A model generated the notes under the pieces. It was given only the letters and a program-made list of their open reading frames with translations, was not told the DNA's origin and ran no database searches. Made by a program: the position numbers and the translations under genes. This document shows positions 42,061 to 51,071 of a stretch of 64,000 nucleotides of DNA, piece by piece. Source of the stretch: Phycisphaerae bacterium. GTDB taxonomy: Bacteria > Chloroflexota > Anaerolineae > 4572-78 > J111. The DNA lies in contig JANQQF010000185.1 in the NCBI GenBank assembly GCA_028285035.1, forward strand, positions 62,001-126,000, in the 5' to 3' direction. The number at the start of each line of letters is the position of its first letter. Within the stretch, counting starts at the first letter, position 1.

Positions 42061-44817
42061 TTACAAGATTATGTTAAGTTCTCTCGCCTTTGCAATAGCC
42101 AAAGCACGCTTATTGACCCCCAGTTTGCCATAGATATTTTTAGTGTGATAAAGCACCGTGTTGAGGCTGATGATTAGTTGATCAGCAATTTCCTGATTTT
42201 TTAGCCCAGCCGCAATAAGGGCCAGAATTTCCAATTCACGCTCGCTAAGTGGATCAATGAGAGCTTGATTTGCATCTCCTAAGGCTTCGGATGATTCCTT
42301 GTGCGGCTCAAAGAATCCCAGAAGATGCTTGATGTAAGGTGCAGCAATTTCTTCCTTTTGGGCAGCTTGGAGCAGCTTGACCATTGGCATCCCTTCATCA
42401 ATAAAAGGGCGCACATACCCTTGCGGCTCAGCCAGAGTCAAAGCACGTTCTAGTGGGGGTAATGCTTGGGAAATCTGGTTTTGGGAAACGAGGGCCTGCA
42501 GCACAAGAATTTCCATCGCACTCCCCAGCCGTCCATCAGCTTCCGCCGCGACCAGCAGGCGACCCAACAAACCCACCGCTTCATTCAATTTCTGGTCCTC
42601 TTGATGGTAATGATACCGAGCGATTAGCAATCGAGCTAAGGTTATATGCTCAAATTCTTGCAGATAGCTGAGGTCATCCGTCGATGATAGACCGTAGGTT
42701 TCCGCCCAAGCTGTCACTTTCGCCAGTTCACCCTGGGCCAGCCAAAGTTTGGCCTTGAGAGCGGCTATCGGCTGCACTTCGGGCAGTGGGTTTTCAATGT
42801 ACAACGTCTCGGCTTCTTCTAACAGAGCGAGTGCCCCAGACAAATCGCCTAGACTCTGCTTGAACTTGGCTTCGGTCACCCGGAGACGATAGGCCCAGTT
42901 GGTCAAGGCTGCCTGCTCACCTAACTTGGTGGCTGCTTGTAAGTGTTGCTGGGCTGTGGCTAAGTCGCCTCGTTCGCAGGCCAGATACCCCAATACACGA
43001 TATAAGTCGGATGTTCCTAAGGGCAACAACCCCGCTTCACGTTCCACTTTGCTCAACATTTGCTGTATAGTTTGCTCGGCTTGATTAAGTTGCCCTTGAA
43101 TGATCTCCATTTCAGCCTGAACATAGATTGTACTGATCGCATCAATCAGTTTATCAGCCTTAAGATTGCTCTGAGTCAGTTCGGCAAAGGCCTCGCTTGC
43201 CGCCTCCAGATTGCCGTTGATCCAATACGTTAAGCCCAATAAGGATAAGGCCGCAACTCGCCATGGATGGTAGCTTTTATTTGGGAAAAAATCGAGCGCT
43301 TGCTGGGCAGATTGCACCGCCTCAGCAACATTCCCAATGGCTAGCGCCTGATAAGCTCGGGCATTGGCTAAGGAGGCGGGTAGGGTTTGCCACTGTGTTT
43401 CATCAGCTACGATCAGATCTTGCTCTGGGGCTTCTAACCAACGCTCGACCTTTCGCAAGTACTCTTCTGCTGCTTCCAATTGACCATTTTCTAACAAAGC
43501 CCAACCATACCCCATCGTGAGAACAGGTCGTTGATCGATGATTTCTGCGGGCACTGATTTGACCCAATCTAGCCACGTATTGATTTGATATATGCCATCT
43601 ATCGTTGGCCGAATGATCTCAATCAAACGGGCTGCTTCGGGAAAATCATGCGCGGTCAAACGATGATGAATAGCGTCTGGGATTGCATCCTGTTCGGCAA
43701 ACCAGATACTCGCTCGCCGATGCCAGTCCGCAACTTGATCTGGCCGCTGGGTTGTAGCATAAGCCCGTAGAACATCAGCAAAGAGGTGATGATAGCGATA
43801 CCAATGCCGTCCATCATCTAAGGGGACAACAAACAAGTTATTTCGCTCTAATGTTTCAAGTATAGCTTGACTATTGGCCTGTTGGGTAACAGCGGCACAT
43901 AGTGGCCCACTTAGTCGATCGAGAATTGAGGTGGCTAGTAAGAAGTCACGGATCACTTCAGATTGCTGATCAAGCGCTTCATCAAGTAGATAATCGAGAA
44001 CAAATCGGTGGCTCCCGGTAAAATTGATGATAAATGTCGCTACCGCCTCGTCATCCCGATGTTGCAGGGAAAGGGCAGCCATTTGTAACCCGGCGATCCA
44101 GCCTTCGGTCCGTTCTTCCAGAGCCTTCACCTGAACAGGCGACAGCGTAATCCCCATCTGCTTCTTAAGAAAGGCCGTCACTTCTTCTTCAGTAAAGCGC
44201 AGATCATCCATCCGCAATTCAGTCAACTTACCTCGCGCCCGTAGCCGTGAAATAGGGAAGCCCGGATCACTCCGGCTAACCAGCATCAAATGGAGGTGGG
44301 GTGGCATATGCTCCAGCAAAAAGGCCATTGCCAGGTCAATGTCAGCCGAGGCGATCAAATGATAATCATCTAAGATAAGGAGCACAGGTTGTGATACAGT
44401 TATTATGTCTGTGATAAAGGCCTTCATCAGCATTTTGCTGGGGGAAAGCTGCGGTGATTGAAGTAGCTGGGACAATGCCATTTGATTAGTAAAGCAGGGT
44501 TTGATCGCTGCGGCGAGGTAGTTGAAGAATTGTTGGGGATCACTATCGTCTTCATCAAGAGAGAACCAAGCGAGGTGATTTACGGTTGACGATCTACGAT
44601 TTACGATTTGGTCTTGATCCACTACTTTTATTTGCAAATCGTGAATCCAGTGGCTGAGCAAGGTTGTTTTGCCGTAACCAGCCGGGGCCGAGATGAGAGT
44701 AAATTGTCGTCCGGCTTGTATCCCTTCATTCAATCGCTTGATTAAACGGGGGCGCGGGACGAGTTCAGGGCGTGGTGGGGGGATGTAAAGTTTGGTTGGC
44801 AGAATTAGGGGGTCCAT
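42061..44817 (-). CDS. MalT-type LuxR-family ATP-dependent transcription activator (copy 2)
   Basis: A 918-residue paralogue of the regulator at 34209-37016, with the same opening (KLYIPPPRPELVPRPRLIKR), Walker A SAPAGYGKTT at 43-52, LLILDDYHLI, a long helical-repeat region and a C-terminal LuxR domain (PLSERELEILALIAAGLKNQ, then NTVLYHTKNIYGKLGV). It also has an insert (about residues 59-81) made from AATCGTAAAT-type repeats at the same place as copy 1. It ends 11 nt from the converging kinase-fold-like gene. Ligand and targets unknown. Confidence 0.92.
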   Translation of the reverse strand: MDPLILPTKLYIPPPRPELVPRPRLIKRLNEGIQAGRQFTLISAPAGYGKTTLLSHWIHDLQIKVVDQDQIVNRRSSTVNHLAWFSLDEDDSDPQQFFNYLAAAIKPCFTNQMALSQLLQSPQLSPSKMLMKAFITDIITVSQPVLLILDDYHLIASADIDLAMAFLLEHMPPHLHLMLVSRSDPGFPISRLRARGKLTELRMDDLRFTEEEVTAFLKKQMGITLSPVQVKALEERTEGWIAGLQMAALSLQHRDDEAVATFIINFTGSHRFVLDYLLDEALDQQSEVIRDFLLATSILDRLSGPLCAAVTQQANSQAILETLERNNLFVVPLDDGRHWYRYHHLFADVLRAYATTQRPDQVADWHRRASIWFAEQDAIPDAIHHRLTAHDFPEAARLIEIIRPTIDGIYQINTWLDWVKSVPAEIIDQRPVLTMGYGWALLENGQLEAAEEYLRKVERWLEAPEQDLIVADETQWQTLPASLANARAYQALAIGNVAEAVQSAQQALDFFPNKSYHPWRVAALSLLGLTYWINGNLEAASEAFAELTQSNLKADKLIDAISTIYVQAEMEIIQGQLNQAEQTIQQMLSKVEREAGLLPLGTSDLYRVLGYLACERGDLATAQQHLQAATKLGEQAALTNWAYRLRVTEAKFKQSLGDLSGALALLEEAETLYIENPLPEVQPIAALKAKLWLAQGELAKVTAWAETYGLSSTDDLSYLQEFEHITLARLLIARYHYHQEDQKLNEAVGLLGRLLVAAEADGRLGSAMEILVLQALVSQNQISQALPPLERALTLAEPQGYVRPFIDEGMPMVKLLQAAQKEEIAAPYIKHLLGFFEPHKESSEALGDANQALIDPLSERELEILALIAAGLKNQEIADQLIISLNTVLYHTKNIYGKLGVNKRALAIAKARELNIIL
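44577..44647. repeat. AATCGTAAAT-type repeat cluster inside LuxR copy 2
   Basis: TTTACGGTTGACGATCTACG and ATTTACGATTT units at 44580-44610 face TTTGCAAATCGTGAATC at 44631-44647. In frame, it encodes part of the extra segment at residues 59-81. Same protein position as the cluster at 36767-36850. Confidence 0.6.
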
Positions 44818-44897
44818 GCGGTCAGTATACCAGGTCTGATAATCGTGAAAAAGCTACGAAATGACAATTGAATTTGCAAAGTAGCCAAACAAAAACA

Positions 44898-44922
44898 CCC
44901 CAGGAACATAAAGTTCCTGGGG
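44898..44922 (-). terminator. Intrinsic terminator of the fasciclin gene
   Basis: CCCCAGGAAC (44898-44907) and GTTCCTGGGG (44913-44922) with a 5-nt loop, about 60 nt after the minus-strand stop at 44981. On the minus strand a T-rich tail (TGTTTTTGTTT) follows. Confidence 0.88.
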
Positions 44923-44980
44923 CCAAACAAGGAGAAATTGCTAAAGTAAAGGTGAGGGTTCACCTTTACCCATAGCCTAT

Positions 44981-46597
44981 TTAATTTGCTGGGATCAAAA
45001 CAGCATCGATTACGTGAATGACCCCATTCGACGCCTGAATGTCGGTGATGATGACTTGAGCATCATCAACCATCACACTATCGCCATCAACTGTAATTGT
45101 GGCAGCTTGGCCTAAAACAGTTTCAGCAGAGTCAAGTGTCACGACATCAGCCGCCACGACTTCGCCAGCAACCACATGGTAGAGTAAGATGTCGGTTAAG
45201 GCTGGGATGTCAGCTAATAAAGCATCAAGCGTGCCTTCTGGTAAGGCTGCAAAGGCATCATCGGTTGGGGCAAAGACAGTGAAGGGACCTTCGCCACTCA
45301 AGGTATCAACTAAATCTGCGGCAGACAAAGCAGCAACCAGTGTTTCAAAGCGATCATCAGCCACAGCGATGTCTACAATTGTGCTACCTTCAGACATTGC
45401 GCCTTCATCGGTTGGGATACAGAGAACTTGGCCAACTTCGATGAGGTTAGCATCTTCAATGGTTGCGTAATCACCACCAGCGGCGGCAGCAGCATTAGTT
45501 GCGTCAAAAATGATGTTGTACGCCAAGGCATCGCCGTAGAATTTGTCAGCAATTTTACTCAACCAGTCATCGGCTTGAACCACATAATCTTGGCCACAGC
45601 TTTCGATCATAGGAGCCATTGCTGTATCATCAGCCATCATCGCTTCATCAGCCCCAGGAATGAGAACTGTGTCAATCACGTGGATAACGCCGTTAGAGCC
45701 TACGATGTCTGTAATGATAACTTGGGCATCGCCAACCATTACAGTATCGCCGTCAACATTGATGCTCACTGACTGACCAAGTACGGTTTCAGCAGAGTCA
45801 AGGGTTACGACGTCAGCAGCTTTAACATCACCAGCAACAACGTGATACAGTAGGACATCGGTCAAAGCTGGAATATCAGCTAAAAGACCGTCCAAGGTAC
45901 CTTCGGGCAAAGCGGCAAACGCATTGTCAACCGGAGCGAAAACGGTGAAGGGGCCTTCACCTTTTAGCGTGTCAACCAACTCGGCGGCTTGTAAGGCGGT
46001 TACCAATGTCGTGAAACGGCCATCTTCGACAGCGATGTCCACAATATCCTTCTCTTCGGCCATCATTGCATCATCAGCCATCATTGCATCGTCTGCACCA
46101 GGAATAAGCACGGCATCGATCACGTGAATAACACCATTTGTGCCTTCAATGTCAGTGATGATGACTTGAGCATCGCCAACCATTACGGTTTCCCCGTCAA
46201 CGCTAATGCTCACTGCTTCACCAAGTACAGTTTCAGCAGAGTCAAGGGTTACGACGTCAGCGGCTTTGACGTTGCCAGAGACAACGTGATAGAGCAGAAT
46301 GTCTGTCAACGCTGGAATGTCAGCTAATAGCGCATCAAGCGTGCCCTCTGGTAAGGCAGCAAAGGCATCGTCGGTTGGGGCGAAAACAGTGAAGGGGCCT
46401 TCACCTTTGAGCGTGTCAACTAATTCAGCCGCTTGCAGGGCTGTGACGAGTGTCGTAAAACGGCCGTCTTCAACAGCAATGTCCACAATATCTTGATCAG
46501 CTTGCGTGGGTGGCGCAGCAATGGCTGTGGTGCCAAAGGTGACGACCAAGGCAGCAACAGCCAAAATGGTTAGAATTTTTGAAAATTTTTGAAACAT
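44981..46597 (-). CDS. Exported protein with three fasciclin (FAS1) domains and a LysM domain
   Basis: A 538-residue secreted protein, probably a cell-surface adhesion or matrix component. A signal peptide at 1-27 ends AIA. FAS1 domains lie at about 35-165, 185-320 and 410-538, each with FTTLVTALQAAELVDTL-type and TVFAPTDDAFAALPEGTLD blocks and a final NGVIHVID.VLIP. A LysM domain at about 338-402 (YVVQADDWLSKIADKFYGDA) should bind peptidoglycan, placing it between FAS1 domains 2 and 3. Short Met/Ala/Asp linkers (DDAMMADDAMMA) separate the units. The three FAS1 copies are close in DNA, so they arose recently. ATG 46597 is chosen for its GAGGAAG site and signal peptide. Confidence 0.93.
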   Translation of the reverse strand: MFQKFSKILTILAVAALVVTFGTTAIAAPPTQADQDIVDIAVEDGRFTTLVTALQAAELVDTLKGEGPFTVFAPTDDAFAALPEGTLDALLADIPALTDILLYHVVSGNVKAADVVTLDSAETVLGEAVSISVDGETVMVGDAQVIITDIEGTNGVIHVIDAVLIPGADDAMMADDAMMAEEKDIVDIAVEDGRFTTLVTALQAAELVDTLKGEGPFTVFAPVDNAFAALPEGTLDGLLADIPALTDVLLYHVVAGDVKAADVVTLDSAETVLGQSVSINVDGDTVMVGDAQVIITDIVGSNGVIHVIDTVLIPGADEAMMADDTAMAPMIESCGQDYVVQADDWLSKIADKFYGDALAYNIIFDATNAAAAAGGDYATIEDANLIEVGQVLCIPTDEGAMSEGSTIVDIAVADDRFETLVAALSAADLVDTLSGEGPFTVFAPTDDAFAALPEGTLDALLADIPALTDILLYHVVAGEVVAADVVTLDSAETVLGQAATITVDGDSVMVDDAQVIITDIQASNGVIHVIDAVLIPAN

Positions 46598-46922
46598 AAT
46601 CTTCCTCGAACTTTTTGATTTAATATGGGTACAGCTCTCTTTGTTACTCAAATTGCAGTTTCCCTGTTTGTTTATATCTTGTCGATATCCTTTCTAGATT
46701 ATATCCATATTTATGAGAGGAAGATTAAATTGTCGATATTTTGTTCATATATTAACAAGAAAAAATTGTCCGCACATTTATAAATGTAGACAGCTTTGTC
46801 CAACCCAGCGTCTTTCTGTCCACCTTTCAGATTATGTATCAAGGTCACCGAAACCTAGCTTGCCCCCTCATCCCCCTTACGATACAATCGAAATTATTCT
46901 ACAACCTCACTTGGAGAATTTG
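46598..46922. other. Divergent promoter region of the fasciclin and galU genes
   Basis: No gene is seen. TTGTCGATAT occurs twice (about 46680 and 46731), and ACATTTATAAATGT near 46775 is an inverted repeat. Convincing -35/-10 pairs could not be fixed. A longer galU frame reaching 46713 lacks a ribosome binding site. Confidence 0.4.
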
Positions 46923-47801
46923 ATGACAATCGATATTGCAGTGGTGCCAGTGGCAGGGCTAGGCACGCGACTGTTGCCCGCGACGAAGTCCCAGCCAAAG
47001 GAAATGTTGCCTGTTGGCCGTAAACCTGTGGTTCAATATGTAGTTGAGGAGTTGATGCGTGTTGGGGTAAACCGCATTTTGTTCATTACCGGACCGAGCA
47101 AAACATCCATTGAAAATCATTTTGATATCAACAGCGAGCTCATTCAAAGTCTACGAGAGAAGGGCAAAGAGGATTTGTTGGCTGAACTTGAGTTTGAACG
47201 TAAAACAAATCAATTCTTTTACACCCGTCAGCGGCAATTGTTAGGCTTAGGGCACGCTATTTCTTGTGCGCAGCCCTTCGTAGCCAACCAGCCTTTTGTC
47301 GTGGCCTTAGGCGACTCGATCATTGGCCTGCACGCCCAAAGCGATGTGGTCGAGCGAATGATCAGTTGTTATGAGGAAAATCAGGCCGACGCAGTGATCG
47401 CTTTTGAAGAAGTGCCCGAGGCCGAAATCTCCAACTACGGCGTGGCCAACCCCAAAACCGTTGGTGACATCTTTGAACTCAAAGACGTCGTCGAAAAGCC
47501 AGCCCGGCAAGAGGCTCCCAGCAACCTAGCCATTGCCGCCCGCTATGTTTTGTCCCCCAAAGTGTTTGACGCCCTCCAACGCATTCAACCAGGCCGGGGC
47601 GGCGAGTTCCAACTAACCGATGCCATTCGCCTCATCATCCAAGAGGGGGGTAAGGTATATGGTGTTCGTTTGGGCAAGACAGAGCCACGTTATGATATCG
47701 GCAATTTTGATGCCTACTTTCGCGCCTTTGTTGAGTTTGCCTTGGCCGATGAGAAGCACGGGGCCATACTACGTGACTATCTGAAGGCGTTTGAGCTATG
47801 A
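46923..47801 (+). CDS. galU: UTP-glucose-1-phosphate uridylyltransferase family enzyme
   Basis: A 292-residue nucleotidyltransferase that makes UDP-glucose (or a related UDP-sugar) from UTP and a sugar 1-phosphate. The N-terminal signature VAGLGTRLLPATKSQPKEML at about 9-28 and VEELMRVGVNRILFITG match GalU; KSQPKEMLP includes the catalytic Lys region. ATG 46923 follows TTGGAGAA by about 5 nt. The stop overlaps the GHMP kinase start by 4 nt, an arrangement that couples the two. The partner suggests that the sugar phosphate could come from the kinase, so UDP-glucuronate or another UDP-sugar is a possible product. Confidence 0.92.
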   Translation: MTIDIAVVPVAGLGTRLLPATKSQPKEMLPVGRKPVVQYVVEELMRVGVNRILFITGPSKTSIENHFDINSELIQSLREKGKEDLLAELEFERKTNQFFYTRQRQLLGLGHAISCAQPFVANQPFVVALGDSIIGLHAQSDVVERMISCYEENQADAVIAFEEVPEAEISNYGVANPKTVGDIFELKDVVEKPARQEAPSNLAIAARYVLSPKVFDALQRIQPGRGGEFQLTDAIRLIIQEGGKVYGVRLGKTEPRYDIGNFDAYFRAFVEFALADEKHGAILRDYLKAFEL

Positions 47802-48811
47802 TCATTATTCGCAAGCGCACCTATGCCCGCGCCGGCCTATTGGGCAACCCCTCCGATGGTTACAACGGCAAAACCATTTCGTTTATCGTCCACAATTTTT
47901 GGGCCGAAGTGGTCCTCTACGAATGGGATACGGTTGAGATTGTCCTAGCTCAAAATGATCGCTCTCGTTTTCGGTCGGTGCAAGATTTGGCGCAGGATGT
48001 GGCGATGCACGGTTACTATGGCGGCATCCGTCTGATCAAGGCCACGATAAAACGGTTTGTCGAATATTGCCAAGCCCGCAATCTATCTCTACACGAACAA
48101 AACTTCTCCATTCGCTATGACACAAACATCCCCCGTCAGGTCGGACTAGCTGGCTCGAGTAGTATCATCGTGGCTACGTTGCGCTGTCTTATGGAATTTT
48201 ACAACATTGAGATTCCGCTTGAAGCCCAACCGATGTTTGTGTTGATGATTGAAACTGAAGAGCTTGGCATCACCGCTGGACTACAAGATCGAGTCATTCA
48301 ATGCTATGAAGGAATGGTCTACATGGATTTTGCTCCAGCCCAGGAACATCAGGTCGATGGCATCACCGCCTACGCCTATGAACCACTCGACACAAGGTGG
48401 CTGCCCCCCTTATACATCGCCTACCACGCTGAATTTAGCGAGCCAACGGAGGTCTTTCACAATGACCTACGTGGTCGTTACGATCGAGGTGAAGCGCAAG
48501 TCGTTGAGGCCATGCAACATTTCGCCACCTTGGCCGAGGAAGGGCGTCAAGCCCTACTTAATCGCGATATCAAACGTCTCTCCAGCATCATCGATGAAAA
48601 CTTTGACACCCGGCTCAGCATCGCCCAATTACCACCGTGGCAGGTGCAAATGATCGAAACCGCACGCCAATGCGGGGCTAGTGCCAAATTTGCTGGCTCT
48701 GGGGGGGCGATTGTGGGTGTTTATCACAATGAGGCTCAGTTGCAAACCCTGACAAATAGTTTGGCTAAAATTGGCTCGAAGGTGATTGTGCCGCAGATCA
48801 ATCGCGTATAG
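47798..48811 (+). CDS. GHMP-family sugar kinase, glucuronokinase-like
   Basis: A 337-residue GHMP kinase. It opens with ARAGLLGNPSDGYNGKTISF at about 10-29, strikingly like plant glucuronokinase, has the ATP-binding loop VGLAGSSSIIVAT near 115-127, and the third GHMP motif CGASAKFAGSGGAIVGVY at about 289-306. These enzymes phosphorylate the anomeric hydroxyl of a sugar to give a sugar 1-phosphate. The 4-nt overlap with a uridylyltransferase gene is the exact pairing needed for a salvage route of sugar to sugar-1-phosphate to UDP-sugar. Which sugar is not shown; glucuronate is the inference from the N-terminal motif. Confidence 0.85.
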   Translation: MIIIRKRTYARAGLLGNPSDGYNGKTISFIVHNFWAEVVLYEWDTVEIVLAQNDRSRFRSVQDLAQDVAMHGYYGGIRLIKATIKRFVEYCQARNLSLHEQNFSIRYDTNIPRQVGLAGSSSIIVATLRCLMEFYNIEIPLEAQPMFVLMIETEELGITAGLQDRVIQCYEGMVYMDFAPAQEHQVDGITAYAYEPLDTRWLPPLYIAYHAEFSEPTEVFHNDLRGRYDRGEAQVVEAMQHFATLAEEGRQALLNRDIKRLSSIIDENFDTRLSIAQLPPWQVQMIETARQCGASAKFAGSGGAIVGVYHNEAQLQTLTNSLAKIGSKVIVPQINRV

Positions 48812-48900
48812 ATTTCATTATTTGAAAAAATATAGCTTGAAAAGGATTTTGTGCTGCGCTATAATGAAGTCAAGTCAGCGGCCATTTCACTATTTGAAAT
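48812..48900. promoter_or_regulatory. IclR-type operator pair around a sigma-70 promoter
   Basis: ATTTCATTATTTGAAAA (48812-48828) and ATTTCACTATTTGAAAT (48884-48900) are near-identical palindromic sites 72 bp apart. Between them are TTGAAA (48837-48842), a 17-nt spacer and TATAAT (48860-48865), a near-consensus promoter reading toward the IclR gene at 48932. The layout suits autoregulation by the IclR product, possibly with looping. Confidence 0.65.
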
Positions 48901-48931
48901 AAAACAGCCTCAATAAAGAAATATAATTGCA

Positions 48932-49783
48932 ATGTTGCAACAAACCATTCCTAAATCACCTCCAAAACAAATCAAGAAAGATATGATTGGCTCAGTGCAG
49001 CGCGCCTTGCGAATCCTTGAGCTGTTAGCCTGTCATCCGGCTGGCCTAAATGCCAAACAAATCAGCTTAAAATTAGATCTCAATTTAAGTACCTGCTATC
49101 ACCTGCTTAACACCTTAGCGCATGAAAACTATATCATCAAAGACCCCGATACCTCGTTGTTTTGTCTCAGCGGTAAAGTAGGATATACCGCCTTTGCTCA
49201 AGCTTCCCCCGCCCAGCTTGTTAAGCAACTCACCCCCCACGTCGAACATTTAATGGAAATCACCCAGGAAACCGCCTACCTATCGGTTTGGGACGGCCAG
49301 GAAATCACCCTGTCCAGTATTATCGAAGCCCCCCAGACCGTCCGAGTAAAATCTTTAGTGATTGGTCAAACCACAGCTAATCACGCCACCGCCGCTGGAA
49401 AAGCGATTTTGGCATTTTTGAGTCGAGAACAATTTGATCAATATTTTTTTGAGCGAGACTTGCCGCCTTATACTGCCAATACAATTACAAACCTGTCTTC
49501 CCTCCGAAAAGCCTTGGCCCAAGTCCCGCAACAGGGCTATGCCTTAGACTTTGAAGAGTTTATGCTCGAAGTTCATTGTATTAGTGCCCCTGTCTTTGAT
49601 GCCCACAATCAAATTACAGCTTCAATTACAATTTCAATACCCTATGTTCGGGCTGAGAAGAAACGAAAAACTCTGCTTCCTCAAGTGAGACAGGTCGCAG
49701 CCTCAGCTACCAGAGCGCTAGGTATTTTGGGGTATGTTAGTCCAGCCACTTTGACCGAGTATTCGGGTGAGGCACAAAAATGA
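48932..49783 (+). CDS. IclR-family transcription regulator
   Basis: A 283-residue regulator with an N-terminal winged helix (SVQRALRILELLACHPAGLN at about 23-42, then KLDLNLSTCYHLLNTLAHEN) and the C-terminal IclR effector domain, with HATAAGKAILAFL and the late YALDFEEFMLEVHCISAPVF. The effector is usually a small metabolite. Its stop overlaps the acoX start by 4 nt, so it heads the acoX-dehydrogenase region. Acetoin operons in other bacteria more often use an NtrC-type AcoR, so an IclR regulator here is notable. Binding sites upstream of its own gene are described separately. Confidence 0.92.
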   Translation: MLQQTIPKSPPKQIKKDMIGSVQRALRILELLACHPAGLNAKQISLKLDLNLSTCYHLLNTLAHENYIIKDPDTSLFCLSGKVGYTAFAQASPAQLVKQLTPHVEHLMEITQETAYLSVWDGQEITLSSIIEAPQTVRVKSLVIGQTTANHATAAGKAILAFLSREQFDQYFFERDLPPYTANTITNLSSLRKALAQVPQQGYALDFEEFMLEVHCISAPVFDAHNQITASITISIPYVRAEKKRKTLLPQVRQVAASATRALGILGYVSPATLTEYSGEAQK

Positions 49784-50772
49784 CCGGCTTGGTTGGTATC
49801 ATTGCGAATCCAGCCTCCGGCAAAGATATTCGACGTTTAGTAGCACACGGTTCTGTTTTCGATAACAGAGAAAAAATTAATATCATCCAACGGGTATTAT
49901 TAGGCTTAGATGCATTGGGGATTGACCACGTCCTGGCAATGCCTGACATTTCTGGATTAGTTCGCCAAGCTGTTGATAAAGCCAAAGTATCCATTGCCGT
50001 TGAGCTACTCGATATTTCGCTAAAAAATAATGCGACGGACTCTACCAATGCAGCCAAGATGATGGCTGAGGCTGGGGTCAATTGCATTGTTACTTTGGGA
50101 GGCGACGGGACTAATCGCGTTGTCGCCAAAGGGTGCGGCTATGTGCCGCTCGTGCCCATCTCGACGGGGACAAACAATGCCTTTCCGGTAATGGTAGAAG
50201 GGACATTGGCCGGTTTGGCAGCAGCAGTGGTTGCCCAACAAATCCCTGGAGTACGGGAAGCCAGCGTGCGATTGGCCCGCCGCTTGGACATCTATCGTAA
50301 TGACGAACTGATCGATTTCGCGCTCGTTGATGTTGTGGCGTACAATGAACGATTTATCGCCAGTGGCGCGATTTGGGATCCGCAAAAAATTCGGACCGTG
50401 GTCTTGGCCCACCCCCAACCAGGCACAATTGGAGCCTCGGCAATTGGCGGCTATTTGCCCGACGCGCCATCCAATGGGGAGGTTGGAATGTGGCTAGAAT
50501 TAGGTGGCGGGGGCCAAACAATTTTGGCCCCGATTGCACCGGGATTAGTCACAGAATTAGGCATCAAATCCTGGCGATCATTAAAGGTGGGGGAGCACGG
50601 CGTGATTACGTTGGCCCCGGCTGTCTTGGCTTTAGATGGTGAGCGGGAAATATCGATCAAACCGGGCGAGCGGATTGAAATTCGCCTCAGCCAGAATGGG
50701 CCGCACGTGGTTGACGTCACTGCTGCGTTACAGGCGGCCAGTCAACAGGGCGTATTTACACGAAACCAATAG
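49780..50772 (+). CDS. acoX: AcoX-type ATP-NAD kinase family protein
   Basis: A 330-residue protein of the ATP-NAD/AcoX kinase family. The nucleotide-binding GGDGTNRV at 107-114 follows a NAAKMMAEAGVNCIVTL helix-strand; IANPASGKD at 8-16 and STGTNNAFP near 128-136 are also conserved. AcoX is found with acetoin dehydrogenase genes, but its precise reaction is not established. Here it overlaps the IclR gene by 4 nt and lies upstream of E1 alpha, E1 beta and E2 genes, which supports the acetoin assignment of the region. A conserved 124-nt element follows 24 nt after its stop. Confidence 0.85.
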   Translation: MTGLVGIIANPASGKDIRRLVAHGSVFDNREKINIIQRVLLGLDALGIDHVLAMPDISGLVRQAVDKAKVSIAVELLDISLKNNATDSTNAAKMMAEAGVNCIVTLGGDGTNRVVAKGCGYVPLVPISTGTNNAFPVMVEGTLAGLAAAVVAQQIPGVREASVRLARRLDIYRNDELIDFALVDVVAYNERFIASGAIWDPQKIRTVVLAHPQPGTIGASAIGGYLPDAPSNGEVGMWLELGGGGQTILAPIAPGLVTELGIKSWRSLKVGEHGVITLAPAVLALDGEREISIKPGERIEIRLSQNGPHVVDVTAALQAASQQGVFTRNQ

Positions 50773-50796
50773 ATTTAGTAGCTTACTTACAAAAAT

Positions 50797-50920
50797 AAAA
50801 AGAGGATACCGGCTATTTTGGCGGGCAGACGGTATCCCCTTAGCAGCGACATAGCGCTCAGAATATCCCTATTGTGATAACACATAGCGCTAATTCTGTG
50901 CACCTGTCTTTTTTATTGTA
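50797..50920. ncRNA. Conserved 124-nt intergenic element, copy 1 (structured RNA or terminator candidate)
   Basis: This region and 52482-52605 align over 124 nt without gaps, with about 15 substitutions by hand count. It contains an 8-bp stem GGATACCG (50804-50811)/CGGTATCC (50830-50837), a CAGAAT (50859-50864)/ATTCTG (50893-50898) stem, a competing AGCGCT pair (50853-50858 with 50886-50891), and ends in TTTTTT. Conservation over non-coding sequence and the T-tract suggest an RNA element such as a terminator, attenuator or riboswitch. I do not recognise a known class; a dispersed repeat is the alternative. Confidence 0.5.
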
Positions 50921-50987
50921 TATCGTAAATGAAATTTTTAACAAACCTACTCGTTAGTTTAGTCCAAGTCGCTACCTGTCTACAAAA

Positions 50988-51026
50988 GGGAGTAGGATGT
51001 TCCCTTAATTCTTACACCCTACTCCC
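50988..51026. other. Hairpin in the leader of the luciferase-like gene
   Basis: GGGAGTAGG (50988-50996) pairs perfectly with CCTACTCCC (51018-51026) over a 21-nt loop. It lies between the 124-nt element and the terminator-like hairpin at 51049. Confidence 0.5.
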
Positions 51027-51048
51027 TACGTCTTACTTTTTGGACGTG

Positions 51049-51071
51049 AAGGTCGCAGTTCGGACCTTTTT
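51049..51071 (+). terminator. Small terminator-like hairpin
   Basis: AAGGTC (51049-51054) and GACCTT (51063-51068) around GCAGTTCG, followed by further T. It lies 170 nt before the luciferase-like gene, so it could be an attenuator or the end of the acoX transcript. The rest of 51072-51240 has no gene; ATGAAA/TTTCAT around GGAGGTGGTG (51135-51156) is another small hairpin. Confidence 0.5.

Noticed and set aside
50797..50920. T-box, TPP, SAM or cobalamin riboswitch
   Set aside because: None of the conserved core sequences of these classes that I know could be found in either 124-nt element.
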